Positions 8,961 to 18,131 of a stretch of 64,000 bases of DNA are shown here, piece after piece (the first letter of the stretch is position 1; each line of letters begins with the position of its first letter). Position numbers and translations under genes: made by a program. The notes under the pieces are model-generated. The model did not search any database and was not told the DNA's origin. It worked only from the letters and a program-made list of their open reading frames with translations. The DNA is from JACVRW01 sp963739095 (GTDB lineage Bacteria; Actinomycetota; Thermoleophilia; Solirubrobacterales; Thermoleophilaceae), in assembly GCA_963739095.1 (NCBI GenBank), contig CAVTZF010000020.1:372001-436000 (forward strand). The letters are read 5' to 3'.

Positions 8961-9902
8961 TCAGTCGCTGCGGAGCGCCACCGTGACGGTGGTCGTGACG
9001 GCGCGCCCGCCGGGGGGCGTGACGACGATCCGCAGGTCGACGCTGAGCCGCTCGCGACGCGCCAGTGCGCGCCGAGCGGCTGCGTTCAGCTTCACGGCGA
9101 AGGAGGTCTTGCCTGCCCTCGTCGTGCGCTTGCTCTGCGATCCGACCTGGATCTTCCGGGCTCGCCTGGGGCGGCTCTTCTGCAGAGCGCGGTTCGAGAC
9201 GAGCGCCGTGACGACGATCCGCGACCCCACGGCTGACGTCGTGACCGAGCCGCGTAGGACGGTCCCCTCCTGGCGACGGGCGACCGTCACGCGCGGGCGC
9301 GGGGGAGTGGACGGGGCGCCGCCGGGCGCCGGTGTTGTGGCTCCGGTGGTGGTGCCGCCCGGGGTGGTGGGGGTGGTGGGCGGCGGGCTGGTTGTTGTGG
9401 TTGTGGTGGTGGGCGTGGTCGGGGTCGTCGGCATCGTGCCCGTCGGCGTCGTGGCCGTGGGGGTGGTCGTCGTTGTGGGAGGCTCGACCACGACCTGGCC
9501 GGTCATGAACGCGTGCGCCTGGCAGACGAACGTGTAGGTGCCGGGGTTGTTGAAGCTGCATGTTCCGGCCCAACCTGGGCCCTGCGGGAAGGCGGGGAGG
9601 GGTGGCACAGGCCCGTTGTTGGTGCCCGCCGTCTGCGTGCAGCTCGTCGGCTGCGAGCTCACGAAGGCGACGTTGTGCGCGTTCCCACCCTCGGGGTAGC
9701 TGAAGGTGACGGTGCCGCCCGTCGCGATAGTCGCGACGTTGTCTCCGCCGTCTCCTTCAAATGCAAAGTCGACGACCGTCACGGTCCCTGCCAGCTGCGC
9801 CGCCGCACCGGCGCCCCCGGTCGCCGAAACCGCGAACGCCGCGGCGATCCCAGCGGCCATCACAAGGATGTACAGCGACAGATGGCGTGCGCGACGGCTC
9901 AC
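8961..9902 (-). CDS. Secreted cupredoxin (plastocyanin-like) with C-terminal beta domain, copy B
   Basis: The 313-residue paralogue of the gene at 8045-8878 has the same order: signal helix (LSLYILVMAAGIAAAFAVSA), copper domain with GNAHNVAF and the ligand cluster CQAHAFM, and the same C-terminal beta domain. The linker is longer and threonine-rich (TTTTTPTATTPTGTMPTTP), which suggests an extended or glycosylated spacer. Both copies lie on the minus strand 82 bases apart and probably arose by tandem duplication. Role: extracellular electron transfer or copper handling; the redox partner is not identified. Confidence 0.85.
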   Translation of the reverse strand: MSRRARHLSLYILVMAAGIAAAFAVSATGGAGAAAQLAGTVTVVDFAFEGDGGDNVATIATGGTVTFSYPEGGNAHNVAFVSSQPTSCTQTAGTNNGPVPPLPAFPQGPGWAGTCSFNNPGTYTFVCQAHAFMTGQVVVEPPTTTTTPTATTPTGTMPTTPTTPTTTTTTTSPPPTTPTTPGGTTTGATTPAPGGAPSTPPRPRVTVARRQEGTVLRGSVTTSAVGSRIVVTALVSNRALQKSRPRRARKIQVGSQSKRTTRAGKTSFAVKLNAAARRALARRERLSVDLRIVVTPPGGRAVTTTVTVALRSD

Positions 9903-10020
9903 CGTGCGTCCCCGTCGGGCGACGTTACCGGCTTATCTCGGCGCGGTCGATGTCTAGTCGCGCCAGGTGTGCCTCGGGGAACCGGCGCATATACGCGACC
10001 GCGACCGTAACGTGAATGCG

Positions 10021-11685
10021 ATGAGGCGCCTGACACTGTCGTTGCTCATCCTTGCCGTCGTTCCGGCGACCGCTGCCGCGGACGTGACCCTCGACGAGTT
10101 CACGGTCACTCCGTCGAGCACGCAGGCCGGCTCGCACCCGGACGTGACGCTGTTCCAGCGGATGACCCCGTCGGCCGGCGACGACGTGAAGGACAGCTTC
10201 ATCCGGCTCGCTCCCGGCCTCCTCGGCAATCCACAGAGCGCGGCGCTCTGCACGCGGGAGCAGCTGCGTTCCTCCTCCGGCTGCCCGGACAGCGCCAAGG
10301 TCGGGACCGTTCAGGTGACCGCGCTGATCAACGTGCTGCCGATCCTCGGCGTGCCCCAAACGATCAACGGGACCGTCTACAACCTGCGCCCGCTCGGCGG
10401 CGAGCCGGCGCGCCTGGGGCTGAGGCTCCAACCGCTCGAGCTGCCATCTCCGCTTCCCCAAGCGCTGCCTCCGGTGTTCCTCGAGTCGCCGGTGTACCTC
10501 CGTCCCGGAGCCGACGGGGTGGGCCTCGAATCGCTCTTCTCAGATCAGCCGCGCGAGCAGTCGGGCCTCGACCTCCAGATCACGAGCGTCCGGCTCACCT
10601 TCCTCGGCAAGGCCAGCCGCGGCTCATTCATGCGGATGCCCACGTCGTGCGGGCCGGCGAGCTCGCTCGCTCGGGTCAACTCGTACGGAGCCCCGGGCAC
10701 GTTCGCCCAGAAGACCTTCACGTTCACGCCCACGGGCTGCGACAAGCTCGCGTTCGCGCCCTCCGCAGAAGGTTCGCTGGGGGCGCCAGGGGCGACACGA
10801 GTGGGCGACCGCGTGCCCCTCTCAACCACGCTGCGCCTCGATCCGGAACAGGCCGCGCTGAAGCGCGCCGAGGTGACCCTCCCGCTTTCGCTGGCGTCTA
10901 CCACGCAGGCTCTGAGCAGGGCCTGCAGGCGTCCCGAGGCGGATGCAAGCGCCTGTCCCGACAGCTCGCGCGTGGGCACGGCGACCATCGACTCGCCACT
11001 CCAAGCGGAGCCGGTGCGCGGACCCGTCTACCTCGCCCTCAATACGCCGGCGGTCCTGCCGGGACTGATGGTCATGCTGCCGCCACCGGTGGACCTGCGC
11101 ATCGACGGCGTGACCGAGGTCGGTTCGTTCGGCACGCGGAACGTCTTTCCGACGAACCCCGACCTCCCGCTGCGGAGCTTCACGCTCCAGTTCGAGGGTG
11201 GACCGAACGGCATCCTGCAGCTGACGAAGGACCTCTGCCGCGATGGAACCCCGACGGAAATCGACGTCAAGCTCACGGCCCACTCCGGCAGGGTGGCCGA
11301 GTTCACGCAGGACCTCGCCACGCCCGGCTGTGATCCCGAGGCCCGGGTCACGCTGACGAAGCGCGGCAAGCGATTCGTGCTCGCCGCCATCCTCAACGCT
11401 CCGCGGCGCGGGCCGGACATCACCGCCGCGCGCCTATCGCTCCCGAAGGGCCTGAGGCGCGGACGGCTCCGGCCCCGGATCCACGTGGACGGCAAGCGCC
11501 TGCGAGCGCGCGGCTCCCGCCGCGCGGTTCGCCCGAACCTCGGCGACGGGGCCCGCCGCGTGAAGATCGTCTGGCGCGGCCTGAAAGCGAAGGGCAAGCT
11601 GCCGCGCAGGGTGACAGTGCCGGTGTCGCTGACAGACGCCCGCGGAAAGAAGCTGGCGCTGCGGCTGCGGGTGCGGCGAGACTGA
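10021..11685 (+). CDS. Large secreted protein of unknown function
   Basis: The 554-residue protein starts at ATG 10021, where a signal peptide begins (MRRLTLSLLILAVVPATAAA, cleavage likely before DVTL). The body has a repeated layout: cysteine-bearing segments such as CTREQLRSSSGCPDSAKVGT and CRRPEADASACPDSSRVGTA recur around residues 85 and 310, each followed by strands ending in GPVYL or GTVYN. This suggests two copies of one beta-rich unit. The C-terminal 120 residues are strongly basic and resemble the beta domain of the neighbouring cupredoxins. No enzyme motif is seen. It is divergent from cupredoxin copy B across 118 bases. Confidence 0.75.
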   Translation: MRRLTLSLLILAVVPATAAADVTLDEFTVTPSSTQAGSHPDVTLFQRMTPSAGDDVKDSFIRLAPGLLGNPQSAALCTREQLRSSSGCPDSAKVGTVQVTALINVLPILGVPQTINGTVYNLRPLGGEPARLGLRLQPLELPSPLPQALPPVFLESPVYLRPGADGVGLESLFSDQPREQSGLDLQITSVRLTFLGKASRGSFMRMPTSCGPASSLARVNSYGAPGTFAQKTFTFTPTGCDKLAFAPSAEGSLGAPGATRVGDRVPLSTTLRLDPEQAALKRAEVTLPLSLASTTQALSRACRRPEADASACPDSSRVGTATIDSPLQAEPVRGPVYLALNTPAVLPGLMVMLPPPVDLRIDGVTEVGSFGTRNVFPTNPDLPLRSFTLQFEGGPNGILQLTKDLCRDGTPTEIDVKLTAHSGRVAEFTQDLATPGCDPEARVTLTKRGKRFVLAAILNAPRRGPDITAARLSLPKGLRRGRLRPRIHVDGKRLRARGSRRAVRPNLGDGARRVKIVWRGLKAKGKLPRRVTVPVSLTDARGKKLALRLRVRRD

Positions 11686-11691
11686 CCCGCA

Positions 11692-11709
11692 ACAGGACCG
11701 TCGTCCTGT
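11692..11709 (+). terminator. Possible weak terminator hairpin after the secreted-protein gene
   Basis: A perfect 7-bp stem (ACAGGAC, loop CGTC, GTCCTGT) begins six bases after the stop codon at 11685. There is no T-run after it, so intrinsic termination would be inefficient. It also separates this gene from the minus-strand tRNA. Confidence 0.35.
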
Positions 11710-11731
11710 GTGACAACTCAGTCGGACCGAG

Positions 11732-11802
11732 CTGGGGGGCAGGGACTCGAACCCCGATAACCAGCTCCAGAGGCTGGCGTCTTGCCATTAGACGACCCCC
11801 CA
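11732..11802 (-). tRNA. tRNA-Gln (anticodon CTG)
   Basis: Read on the minus strand this folds as a full cloverleaf of 71 bases. The acceptor stem TGGGGGG pairs with CCCCCCA, the D-arm stem is GTCT/AGAC, and the anticodon stem is CCAGC/GCTGG around the 7-base loop CTCTGGA, giving anticodon CTG. The T-arm contains TTCGAGT, and the discriminator base is G. The 3' CCA is not encoded. An isolated gene between two protein genes. Confidence 0.95.
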
Positions 11803-11867
11803 ATCGACGTCTGAGCATAGCCACCCGCGATCAACTCGCTTCGCGGCCCGGTCGTTGGGCAGCCGGC

Positions 11868-12759
11868 CTAGGAACCGGTCTTCTTGCCGACCACGAGCAG
11901 GAACTCGTACGGATACTCGGCGGGCCCGGCGGCCGGGCCTTCATTGGCTCGCGCGGCGAACTCGCGGAACTCCCGCTCCAGCGCCGCCAGCCGCTCGGGC
12001 TCCTCGGCGAGGCTTGCGCGGATCGCGATCAGAGGGCCGAAGGTCTCCTCGAAGAACGCGCAGTACGCCTCCGGGTCGGGGCTGCGCTCCACGTAGCGGT
12101 CGCCGGTGAGCTCCAGCGGGTCGAGCCTGTCTCCGAACAGCCCGCGCACATGCTCCTCGCTGCCCCACAGCAGTGGAGAAGGCGTTCCCGGAGGAGGAGG
12201 TGGTGCGTAGCGACCCAGTAGGCCGAAGAACTCAGCGGCCAGGCCGCCGGGTGTGAAGTTGACCATCCCGATCGTGCCGCCGGGCCGGCAAACGCGCACG
12301 AGCTCGTCGGCGACCGCCTGTTGGTGCGGCGCGAAGATCGCGCCGAGCACCGACGTGACTACATCGAACTCGCCGTCCGCGAACGGCAGTGCCTCCGCAT
12401 CCGCCTCGACCCAGGCGAGCTCGACGCCGCGGGCGCCAGCCTCGCTTCGGCCGGCCTCGAGGCTCTCCGGCTGTCAGGTCGGATGCGACCACGTCGGCCC
12501 CGGCCTCGGCGGCCCGGATGGCCACGTTGCCGGTGCCGGCGGCCACGTCGAGAACGCGCTGGCCCGCGCCTATCCCGCAGGCCTGGACGAGGACCGGTCC
12601 GAGGCTCCAGATCGTCTCCTTCGCGAAGCGGTGGTAGTCGCCGAGCGCCCACATGGAGCGGGCCTGCGCCTTCGCGCTGTCTCGCGCCGATAGCGCCTCG
12701 ATCCTTGCCATGGCTGCCACCTCCATCATCAGCGGGTTGGCTGCGGTTCGGCGTTCCAT
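11868..12759 (-). pseudogene. Class I SAM-dependent methyltransferase, one frameshift
   Basis: Two frames joined near 12470 give one normal methyltransferase of about 295 residues. The upstream frame holds the SAM motif VLDVAAGTGNVAIRAAEAGADVVASDLT. Removing one base after that restores PESLEAGRSEAGARGVELAW, then FDVVTSVLGAIFAPHQQAV and the C-terminal GGTIGMVNFTPGG. This is the UbiE/MenG-like methyltransferase fold; the substrate is unknown. The start is ATG 12759, with ATG 12711 (MARIEALSA) as an alternative. The join leaves no gap in family-like sequence, so a sequencing error is as likely as a real mutation. Confidence 0.75.
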
Positions 12760-12859
12760 GGAGCGACCGTAGGCGCGGGCCGGGCGGCGCGCTTCGCCAC
12801 AACGGGCCATTCGGGCGGCGCCGGCAATGGCCAACAGTGGCTATGGCTCGGCGGCCGGC

Positions 12860-13267
12860 CTACTTGGGAGTGCCGATGCGAAGGTGGTTGCCGAACGGGT
12901 CGCGCAGGCCGCAGTCGGTTCCGTAGTCGCGCTCGGTCGGCTCCTCGGTGAACTCGACTCCCTTCGCCTTGAGCTCGTCGTAGGTCTTGTGGATGTCGTC
13001 CACCGCGATGATGCCCGCCATGCCCATGGCTCCCTTGGTCACGAGCTCGCGGACCTGTTCGGCCGTGGTCTCATCGTGTGACGGCGGACCGGGCTTCTCC
13101 AGCAGCAGCTGAAGCCCGGGCTGCCCGGGGAGGTTGACGGTGACCCAGCGCATGAAGCCGAGATCGGCGTCCGTGTTCAGCTCGAAGCCGAGCTTCCCGA
13201 CGTAGAAGTCGATCGCTTCGTCCTGATCGAGTACGTAGACCTGTGTGTGAGTGATTCGGTTGGACAT
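12860..13267 (-). CDS. VOC (glyoxalase/bleomycin-resistance fold) protein
   Basis: The 135-residue protein starts at ATG 13267 (MSNRITHTQVYVLDQDEAIDF). It has the paired beta-alpha-beta-beta-beta modules of the vicinal oxygen chelate superfamily: YVGKLGFELNTD in the first module and KAKGVEFTEEP ... CGLRDPFGNHLRI in the second. Such proteins use a divalent metal for isomerase, dioxygenase or resistance functions; the reaction here is not predictable. It lies 10 bases downstream of an AraC-type regulator on the same strand and is probably its target. Confidence 0.85.
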   Translation of the reverse strand: MSNRITHTQVYVLDQDEAIDFYVGKLGFELNTDADLGFMRWVTVNLPGQPGLQLLLEKPGPPSHDETTAEQVRELVTKGAMGMAGIIAVDDIHKTYDELKAKGVEFTEEPTERDYGTDCGLRDPFGNHLRIGTPK

Positions 13268-13277
13268 GTGCGCGAGG

Positions 13278-13703
13278 CTAGTTCTCGCGCCGCGTCCGCG
13301 CTTCTCCAAAACTGCTCGGTCTCGTCCAGGCTTTTGCGAAACAGGCCGGGACGGCCCTGAGGTCTGCCGCACGCCAGCGATAGGTGGTCGGCGGCTCGCC
13401 GACGATCTCGGCAAACGTGCGGCTGAAGGTCCCGAGGCTCGTGAAGCCCACGTCGAAGCAGATCTCGGTCACGCTGCGTTCGCTCTCCCTCAGCAGGAAC
13501 ATCGCTCGCTCGATACGGCGCCGCTGCAGGTAGCGGTGCGGCGTCTCGCCGAAGGTGGAGCGAAAGACCCGGATGAAGTGCGCCTCGGAGACGTGGGCGA
13601 CCTTCGCCAGGGTCGGGATGTCGAGCGGTTGCGCGTAGTCGCGGTCCATCGCGTCGCGCGCCCGCAGCATGCGCCGGTTCGACTCCTCGACGGCGCGGCT
13701 CAC
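13278..13703 (-). CDS. AraC-family transcriptional regulator, DNA-binding domain only
   Basis: At 141 residues this is little more than the two helix-turn-helix motifs of AraC proteins. The first is LDIPTLAKVAHVSEAHFIRVFRS; the second is SVTEICFDVGFTSLGTFSRTFAEIVGEPPTTYR, which matches the family signature. There is no N-terminal ligand domain, so it resembles the short SoxS/MarA-like or stand-alone forms. It precedes the VOC gene by 10 bases, an arrangement that recurs in actinobacteria. It starts six bases downstream of the ABC exporter gene stop. Confidence 0.88.
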   Translation of the reverse strand: MSRAVEESNRRMLRARDAMDRDYAQPLDIPTLAKVAHVSEAHFIRVFRSTFGETPHRYLQRRRIERAMFLLRESERSVTEICFDVGFTSLGTFSRTFAEIVGEPPTTYRWRAADLRAVPACFAKAWTRPSSFGEARTRREN

Positions 13704-13709
13704 GGGCGG

Positions 13710-15497
13710 CTACGCCGCGGCCTGCTCGGCCCAGTCGCGGTAGAGGCGCGCGTAGTGGCCGTTCGCCTCGAGCAGCTCCTCGTGCGTGCCCTGCTCGGCG
13801 ACGCGGCCGTGGTCGAGCACCACGATCCGCCCGGCGCCGCGGATCGTCGACAGCCGGTGGGCGATCACGATCGCCGTGCGGCCGGCCAAGAGCCGCCGCA
13901 GCCCGTGCTCGATCTGGGACTCGGTGCGAACGTCCACGTTCGAGGTCGCCTCGTCGAGGATCAGGATGCGCGGATCGGCCGCCGCGGCGCGCGCGAACGC
14001 CACCAGCTGCCGCTGCCCGGCCGACAGGTGGACGCCGCGCTCGCCGACCTCGGTGTCGTAGCCGTCGGGCAGCCTCGTGATGAAGTCGTCCGCTCCGACT
14101 GCGCGGGCGGCCTCGCGGACCTCCTCGTCGCCCGCGTCAGGAGCGCCGAAGCCGATGTTGTCGCGGATCGTGCCCGAGAACAGGAAGCCCTCCTGCGGCA
14201 CGATGCCGAGCTGCGAGCGCAGCGAGTGCTCGGTCACGTCGCGCAGGTCGTGCCCATCGACCAGGACGCGCCCTTGCTGCGGGTCGTAGAAGCGAGCGAC
14301 GAGCTTCGCCAGCGTCGACTTGCCGGCGCCGGTCGCGCCGACGAGCGCCACCGTCTGGCCCGGCGGGACGTGCAGCGAGATGTCTTCCAGCGCGGGCGCC
14401 TCGTCCTCATTCAGCCCGTACCAGAAGTTCACGTCGTCGAACTCGATCTCGCCGCGCACGCGCGGCAGGTCCGCGGCGCCCGGACGGTCGCGCAGGTCGG
14501 GCTCCTCGTCGAGCAGCTCGAAGATCTTGTCCAGCGCCGCCATGCCGGCCTGGTAGGTGGTGTACAGCTGCGACAGCGACTGAATCGGGTCGAAGAAGCT
14601 CTGCAGGTAGAAGACGAACGATGCGAGCACGCCGATCGTGACCGCGCCGTCGAGCACCTGGTTGCCGCCGTAGATCAGGATCGCGGCGGTGGCGACCGCG
14701 GACAGCAGCTCCACCGACGGGAAGTAGGCCGCGTTCAGGTAGACCGTCTTCATGTTGGCTTCGCGGTGCTCGTCGTTCAGCTCCGCGAAGCGGCGCTTGT
14801 GGCGCGGCTCCTGCCCGAACGCGCGCACGATGCGCACCCCCGAGAGCGTCTCCTGCAGGTACGCGGTGACGAAGGCGATCTTCTCGCGCGTTAGCCGGTA
14901 GGCCCCGGTGGACACGATCCGGAAGATCACGCTGCCGACGAGTAGAACCGGGAAGGTCAGGAAGGTCACGAGCGCGAGCCCCGGGTCCAGCACGATCAGG
15001 ATCACCGCCGTGCCGATCAGCGTCAGCGTCGCTGAGAAGAGCGTCTGGATGCCCTCCGTCACGAGCTGGTCGAGCGCCTGCACGTCGTTCGTCAGGCGCG
15101 AGATCAGGACACCCGCCTTGTTGCGCGAGTAGAACCCGATCGACAGCTGCTGCAGGTGCTCGAAGAGCTGGATGCGCAGGTCCTGCAGCGCGCGCTGGCC
15201 GACCCAGTTGATCAGGTAGGTCTGGACGTAGGTCGCGCCCCAGTTGATGAGCGCGGCCGCGACGAAGGCGATCAGGATCATCGTGAGCGCGTTCACGTCG
15301 CCGTCGTCGATGCCGGCGTCGATCGCGAGGCCGGCGAGGTACGGCGGCGCCAGTGCGGCAGCGGTGGCGAGCACAAGCGCGATCAGCATCAGCACGACGC
15401 GCCCGCGGTATGGGCGCAGCAGCGCCAGGAGGTGGCGCAGCTTGCCGATCCGGCGCGGCTCGCCGCGGACGGCGCTCAGTACCTGGCGCGCGCTCAC
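13710..15497 (-). CDS. ABC exporter half-transporter (catalytic-site subunit of a heterodimer)
   Basis: The 595-residue protein has six membrane helices (about residues 30-310) followed by a nucleotide-binding domain. It shows Walker A GATGAGKST, Q-loop PQEGFLFSGTI, signature LSAGQRQ, Walker B ILILDEATSNVD with the catalytic glutamate, and H-loop IAHRLST. The signature deviates (SAGQ rather than SGGQ). The partner gene overlaps by four bases (start 15497 inside the stop at 15494) and has the complementary defect, so this is an asymmetric heterodimer of the TM287/288 or BmrCD type. These pump lipids, drugs or peptides outward. Substrate unknown. Confidence 0.92.
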   Translation of the reverse strand: MSARQVLSAVRGEPRRIGKLRHLLALLRPYRGRVVLMLIALVLATAAALAPPYLAGLAIDAGIDDGDVNALTMILIAFVAAALINWGATYVQTYLINWVGQRALQDLRIQLFEHLQQLSIGFYSRNKAGVLISRLTNDVQALDQLVTEGIQTLFSATLTLIGTAVILIVLDPGLALVTFLTFPVLLVGSVIFRIVSTGAYRLTREKIAFVTAYLQETLSGVRIVRAFGQEPRHKRRFAELNDEHREANMKTVYLNAAYFPSVELLSAVATAAILIYGGNQVLDGAVTIGVLASFVFYLQSFFDPIQSLSQLYTTYQAGMAALDKIFELLDEEPDLRDRPGAADLPRVRGEIEFDDVNFWYGLNEDEAPALEDISLHVPPGQTVALVGATGAGKSTLAKLVARFYDPQQGRVLVDGHDLRDVTEHSLRSQLGIVPQEGFLFSGTIRDNIGFGAPDAGDEEVREAARAVGADDFITRLPDGYDTEVGERGVHLSAGQRQLVAFARAAAADPRILILDEATSNVDVRTESQIEHGLRRLLAGRTAIVIAHRLSTIRGAGRIVVLDHGRVAEQGTHEELLEANGHYARLYRDWAEQAAA

Positions 15498-17257
15498 AGC
15501 CCCGCCACCTCGCGCTCGGGGTCCTCTCGGTTGAGGAAGACCTGGTCGGGCAGGCCCTTCTCGGCGATCTCGCGATACAGCGGCGAGTCGTCGAGCAACT
15601 CCTCGTGCGTGCCGCGGGCCGCGATACGTCCTTCCTCGAGCACGACCACCTCGTCGGCGAGCGAGATCGTCGACAGCCGGTGAGCGATCACGAAGGTCGT
15701 GCGCCCCTCCATGACCTCGCGCAGCGCGTCCTTGATGCGGCTCTCGGTGGTGGCGTCGACGCTCGAGGTCGCGTCGTCGAGGATGAGGATGCGCGGCTCG
15801 GCGATCAGTGCGCGCGCGATCGCGACGCGCTGGCGCTGGCCGCCGGAGAGCGTGAGGCCGCGCTCGCCGACGAGCGTGTCGAGGCCCTCCGGAAGCTCGT
15901 CGACGAGCTCGGAGAGGCCGGCGCGCCGGACCGCTTCGAGCACCTGGTCGTCGGAGGCATCGGGCCGCGCGTAGGCGATGTTGTCGCGCAGCGGCGCGGA
16001 GAACAGGAATGCGTCATCCGACACGACGGCCACCTCGCTCCGCAGCGAGGTCGGATCGACGGTGCGCACGTCGACGCCGTCGACCAGCACGGTGCCCTCG
16101 TCCGTGTCGTAGAGGCGCGGGATCAGCATCACGAGCGTCGTCTTGCCCGAGCCGGTGGCGCCGACGAGCGCGACGGTTCGCCCGGCCTCGACATCGAGGT
16201 CCACGTTGCGCAGCACAGGCTCGCCGTGGCCGTACCCGAAGCTGACGCCGCGCAGCTCGACGCGCCCCGCTCCCGCGGGCAGCGGCGGGGCGTCGGCGGG
16301 GGCGGTGAGCTCGGGCCGGCGGTCGAGCAGCTCGAAGACGCGCGCGCCGCTCGCCACCGCCCGCTGCGCCATGCCGAGCGCGATGCCGAGCATGCGCATC
16401 GGCGACGTCAGCATCAGCACGTAGCCGTAGAAGGCGACGAAGTCGCCGACCGCGAGCGAGCCGTTGATCGCCTGACGGCCACCGACGAACAGGACGGCGG
16501 CGAGCCCGAGCTGGGGGAGGAAGCCGATGAGCGGGCTGTAGAAGGCGCGCAGCCGGGTCGAGACCATCGACTGGTCGAACACGCGCGCGACCGAACGCGA
16601 GAAGCGCCGCAGCTGGCGCTCCTCCTGCGCGAACGCCTTGACGACACGCACGCCGGAGATGTTCTCCTCGGCCTCCGCGGTCAGCTCGGCGATGCGCTGC
16701 TGCACCTCCTGGCTCGCCGGCGAGTTGCGGCGGCCGTAGCGGAACGAGACCCAGATCACGAACGGCATCGGCGCCAGCGCGATCGCGGCGAGCATCGGGT
16801 CGACCACGAGCATGACGCCTGCCGCGATCAGGATCGTCAGCGCCGACTGGACGATGAAGATCAGCCCGTATCCCAGGAAGAAGCGCACCGACTGCAGATC
16901 GACCGTCGAGCGCGACATCAGCTGGCCGGTCTGCTGTCCGTCGAAGAACGCGAGCTCCAGCGAGTGCAGGTGCTCGTACATGCGGTTGCGCAGGTCGTAC
17001 TCGACACCGAGCGAGACGCGTCCCGCGACGAGCCTGCGGGAAACGCTGAAGCCGAGCCTGAAGAGCCCCGCGGCCGCCACCCCCAGCGCGAGCGGCCAGA
17101 GGTTGGCGCCGCCGCTGTCGATCTCGTTGACGGTCTGCCCGACGAGGAACGGGATGAGCACGCCGGTGCCCATCGCGAAGGCCGCCAGCACGAATGAGAA
17201 GATCACCCCTCGGCGGTAGGGGCGCAGGAATCCGAGCAGGCGCCAGAACGTTTGCAC
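15494..17257 (-). CDS. ABC exporter half-transporter (degenerate-site subunit of a heterodimer)
   Basis: The 587-residue six-helix exporter subunit has Walker A GATGSGKTT, an intact signature LSGGQRQ, and Walker B ILILDDATSSVD, where aspartate replaces the catalytic glutamate. The family rule is that one composite ATP site is degenerate. Here it would combine this Walker B with the LSAGQ signature of the downstream subunit, while the other site stays canonical. It is the first gene of the pair. Its upstream end lies 16 bases from the transglutaminase gene stop, so the promoter may lie further upstream. Confidence 0.92.
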   Translation of the reverse strand: MQTFWRLLGFLRPYRRGVIFSFVLAAFAMGTGVLIPFLVGQTVNEIDSGGANLWPLALGVAAAGLFRLGFSVSRRLVAGRVSLGVEYDLRNRMYEHLHSLELAFFDGQQTGQLMSRSTVDLQSVRFFLGYGLIFIVQSALTILIAAGVMLVVDPMLAAIALAPMPFVIWVSFRYGRRNSPASQEVQQRIAELTAEAEENISGVRVVKAFAQEERQLRRFSRSVARVFDQSMVSTRLRAFYSPLIGFLPQLGLAAVLFVGGRQAINGSLAVGDFVAFYGYVLMLTSPMRMLGIALGMAQRAVASGARVFELLDRRPELTAPADAPPLPAGAGRVELRGVSFGYGHGEPVLRNVDLDVEAGRTVALVGATGSGKTTLVMLIPRLYDTDEGTVLVDGVDVRTVDPTSLRSEVAVVSDDAFLFSAPLRDNIAYARPDASDDQVLEAVRRAGLSELVDELPEGLDTLVGERGLTLSGGQRQRVAIARALIAEPRILILDDATSSVDATTESRIKDALREVMEGRTTFVIAHRLSTISLADEVVVLEEGRIAARGTHEELLDDSPLYREIAEKGLPDQVFLNREDPEREVAGL

Positions 17258-17273
17258 GCCCTATGACTTTACT

Positions 17274-18131
17274 TTATGAAGTGAGGCGGGTCATGCGCAC
17301 GCTCACGTCGTGGCCGGCCGTCCCGCCCGCCCCGCGGTAGACGCCCCGGATCGGCGCGACGTCGCCGTAATGGCGGCCGTGGCCGATCTTCACGTGCTGG
17401 TCTCCGGCGAGCTTGCGGTTGGTCGGGTCGGCCCCGATCCAGACGGCCTCCTCGCCGTCGCTGCCCGGCACGAGCGCCTCCACCCAGGCGTGCGTGTTGA
17501 CCTCGACGGAGTCGCCGCCGCCGTTCTCGGCGCCCGCGAACAGGTAGCCCGACACGTAGCGCGCGGCGATCCCGGCGTCACGCAGGAGGATCAGCGACAG
17601 GTGCACGAAGTCCTGGCAAACGCCGGCTCCGCCCTCGAGCAGGTCGTCGACCGTCGAGCCCACGAAGGTCGCGCCGGGGCGGTACTCGAAGCGCTGGGGG
17701 ATCACCCGGCAGAGTGCCGCGACGGTCTCGCGCGGGGAGTCCGCCGCGATCGCCTCGCGCAGCTCTGAGAGCTTGCCGTTGCCGGGCTCGTCGTCCGTGC
17801 GCAGCAGGAACTCCCCGCCGCGGCTCGTGTACGGGTCGGCCTTGGTGAGCTCCCAGCCGCCCTCGGGCGGTGGCGCCGGCTCCTCGCTCAGCACCTCACC
17901 CTCCGCCGTGATCGCGAGCCGCTCGTGCTCGCCGGGCACGTTGAACTCGACCACCTCGGTGCCGAAGTAGTCGCTGTAGGTGCGCGTGCGCGCGCTCGGC
18001 TCGACGACCACCCGGAAGCCGCGCACCCGCTGCAGCGGCGTCGTTGCGGGCGTCACACGCAGCACGTTGTGCTGGTCGAAGACCGGCCCCGAGTAGCGGT
18101 ACTCGGCGTGGTAGCGCAGCAGATACCTCAT
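17274..18131 (-). CDS. Transglutaminase-like protein of the ATP-grasp/alpha-E operon
   Basis: The 285-residue protein has an N-terminal beta domain typical of bacterial transglutaminase-like proteins (LLRYHAEYRYSGPVFDQHNVLRV). The catalytic core carries the Cys-His-Asp triad in GAGVCQDFVHL, NTHAWVEAL and WIGADPTN. It acts as a thiol peptidase or amide-forming enzyme, probably on a peptide-like product of the two upstream genes. It overlaps the alpha-E gene by four bases (ATGA). The order ATP-grasp, alpha-E, transglutaminase is conserved in many bacteria, including mycobacteria (the Rv2411c-Rv2409c type cluster). Confidence 0.9.
   Translation of the reverse strand: MRYLLRYHAEYRYSGPVFDQHNVLRVTPATTPLQRVRGFRVVVEPSARTRTYSDYFGTEVVEFNVPGEHERLAITAEGEVLSEEPAPPPEGGWELTKADPYTSRGGEFLLRTDDEPGNGKLSELREAIAADSPRETVAALCRVIPQRFEYRPGATFVGSTVDDLLEGGAGVCQDFVHLSLILLRDAGIAARYVSGYLFAGAENGGGDSVEVNTHAWVEALVPGSDGEEAVWIGADPTNRKLAGDQHVKIGHGRHYGDVAPIRGVYRGAGGTAGHDVSVRMTRLTS

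Noticed and set aside
13251..17197. Two long plus-strand open frames opposite the ABC exporter genes
   Set aside because: They mirror the codon pattern of the exporter on the other strand, where all ABC motifs are present.
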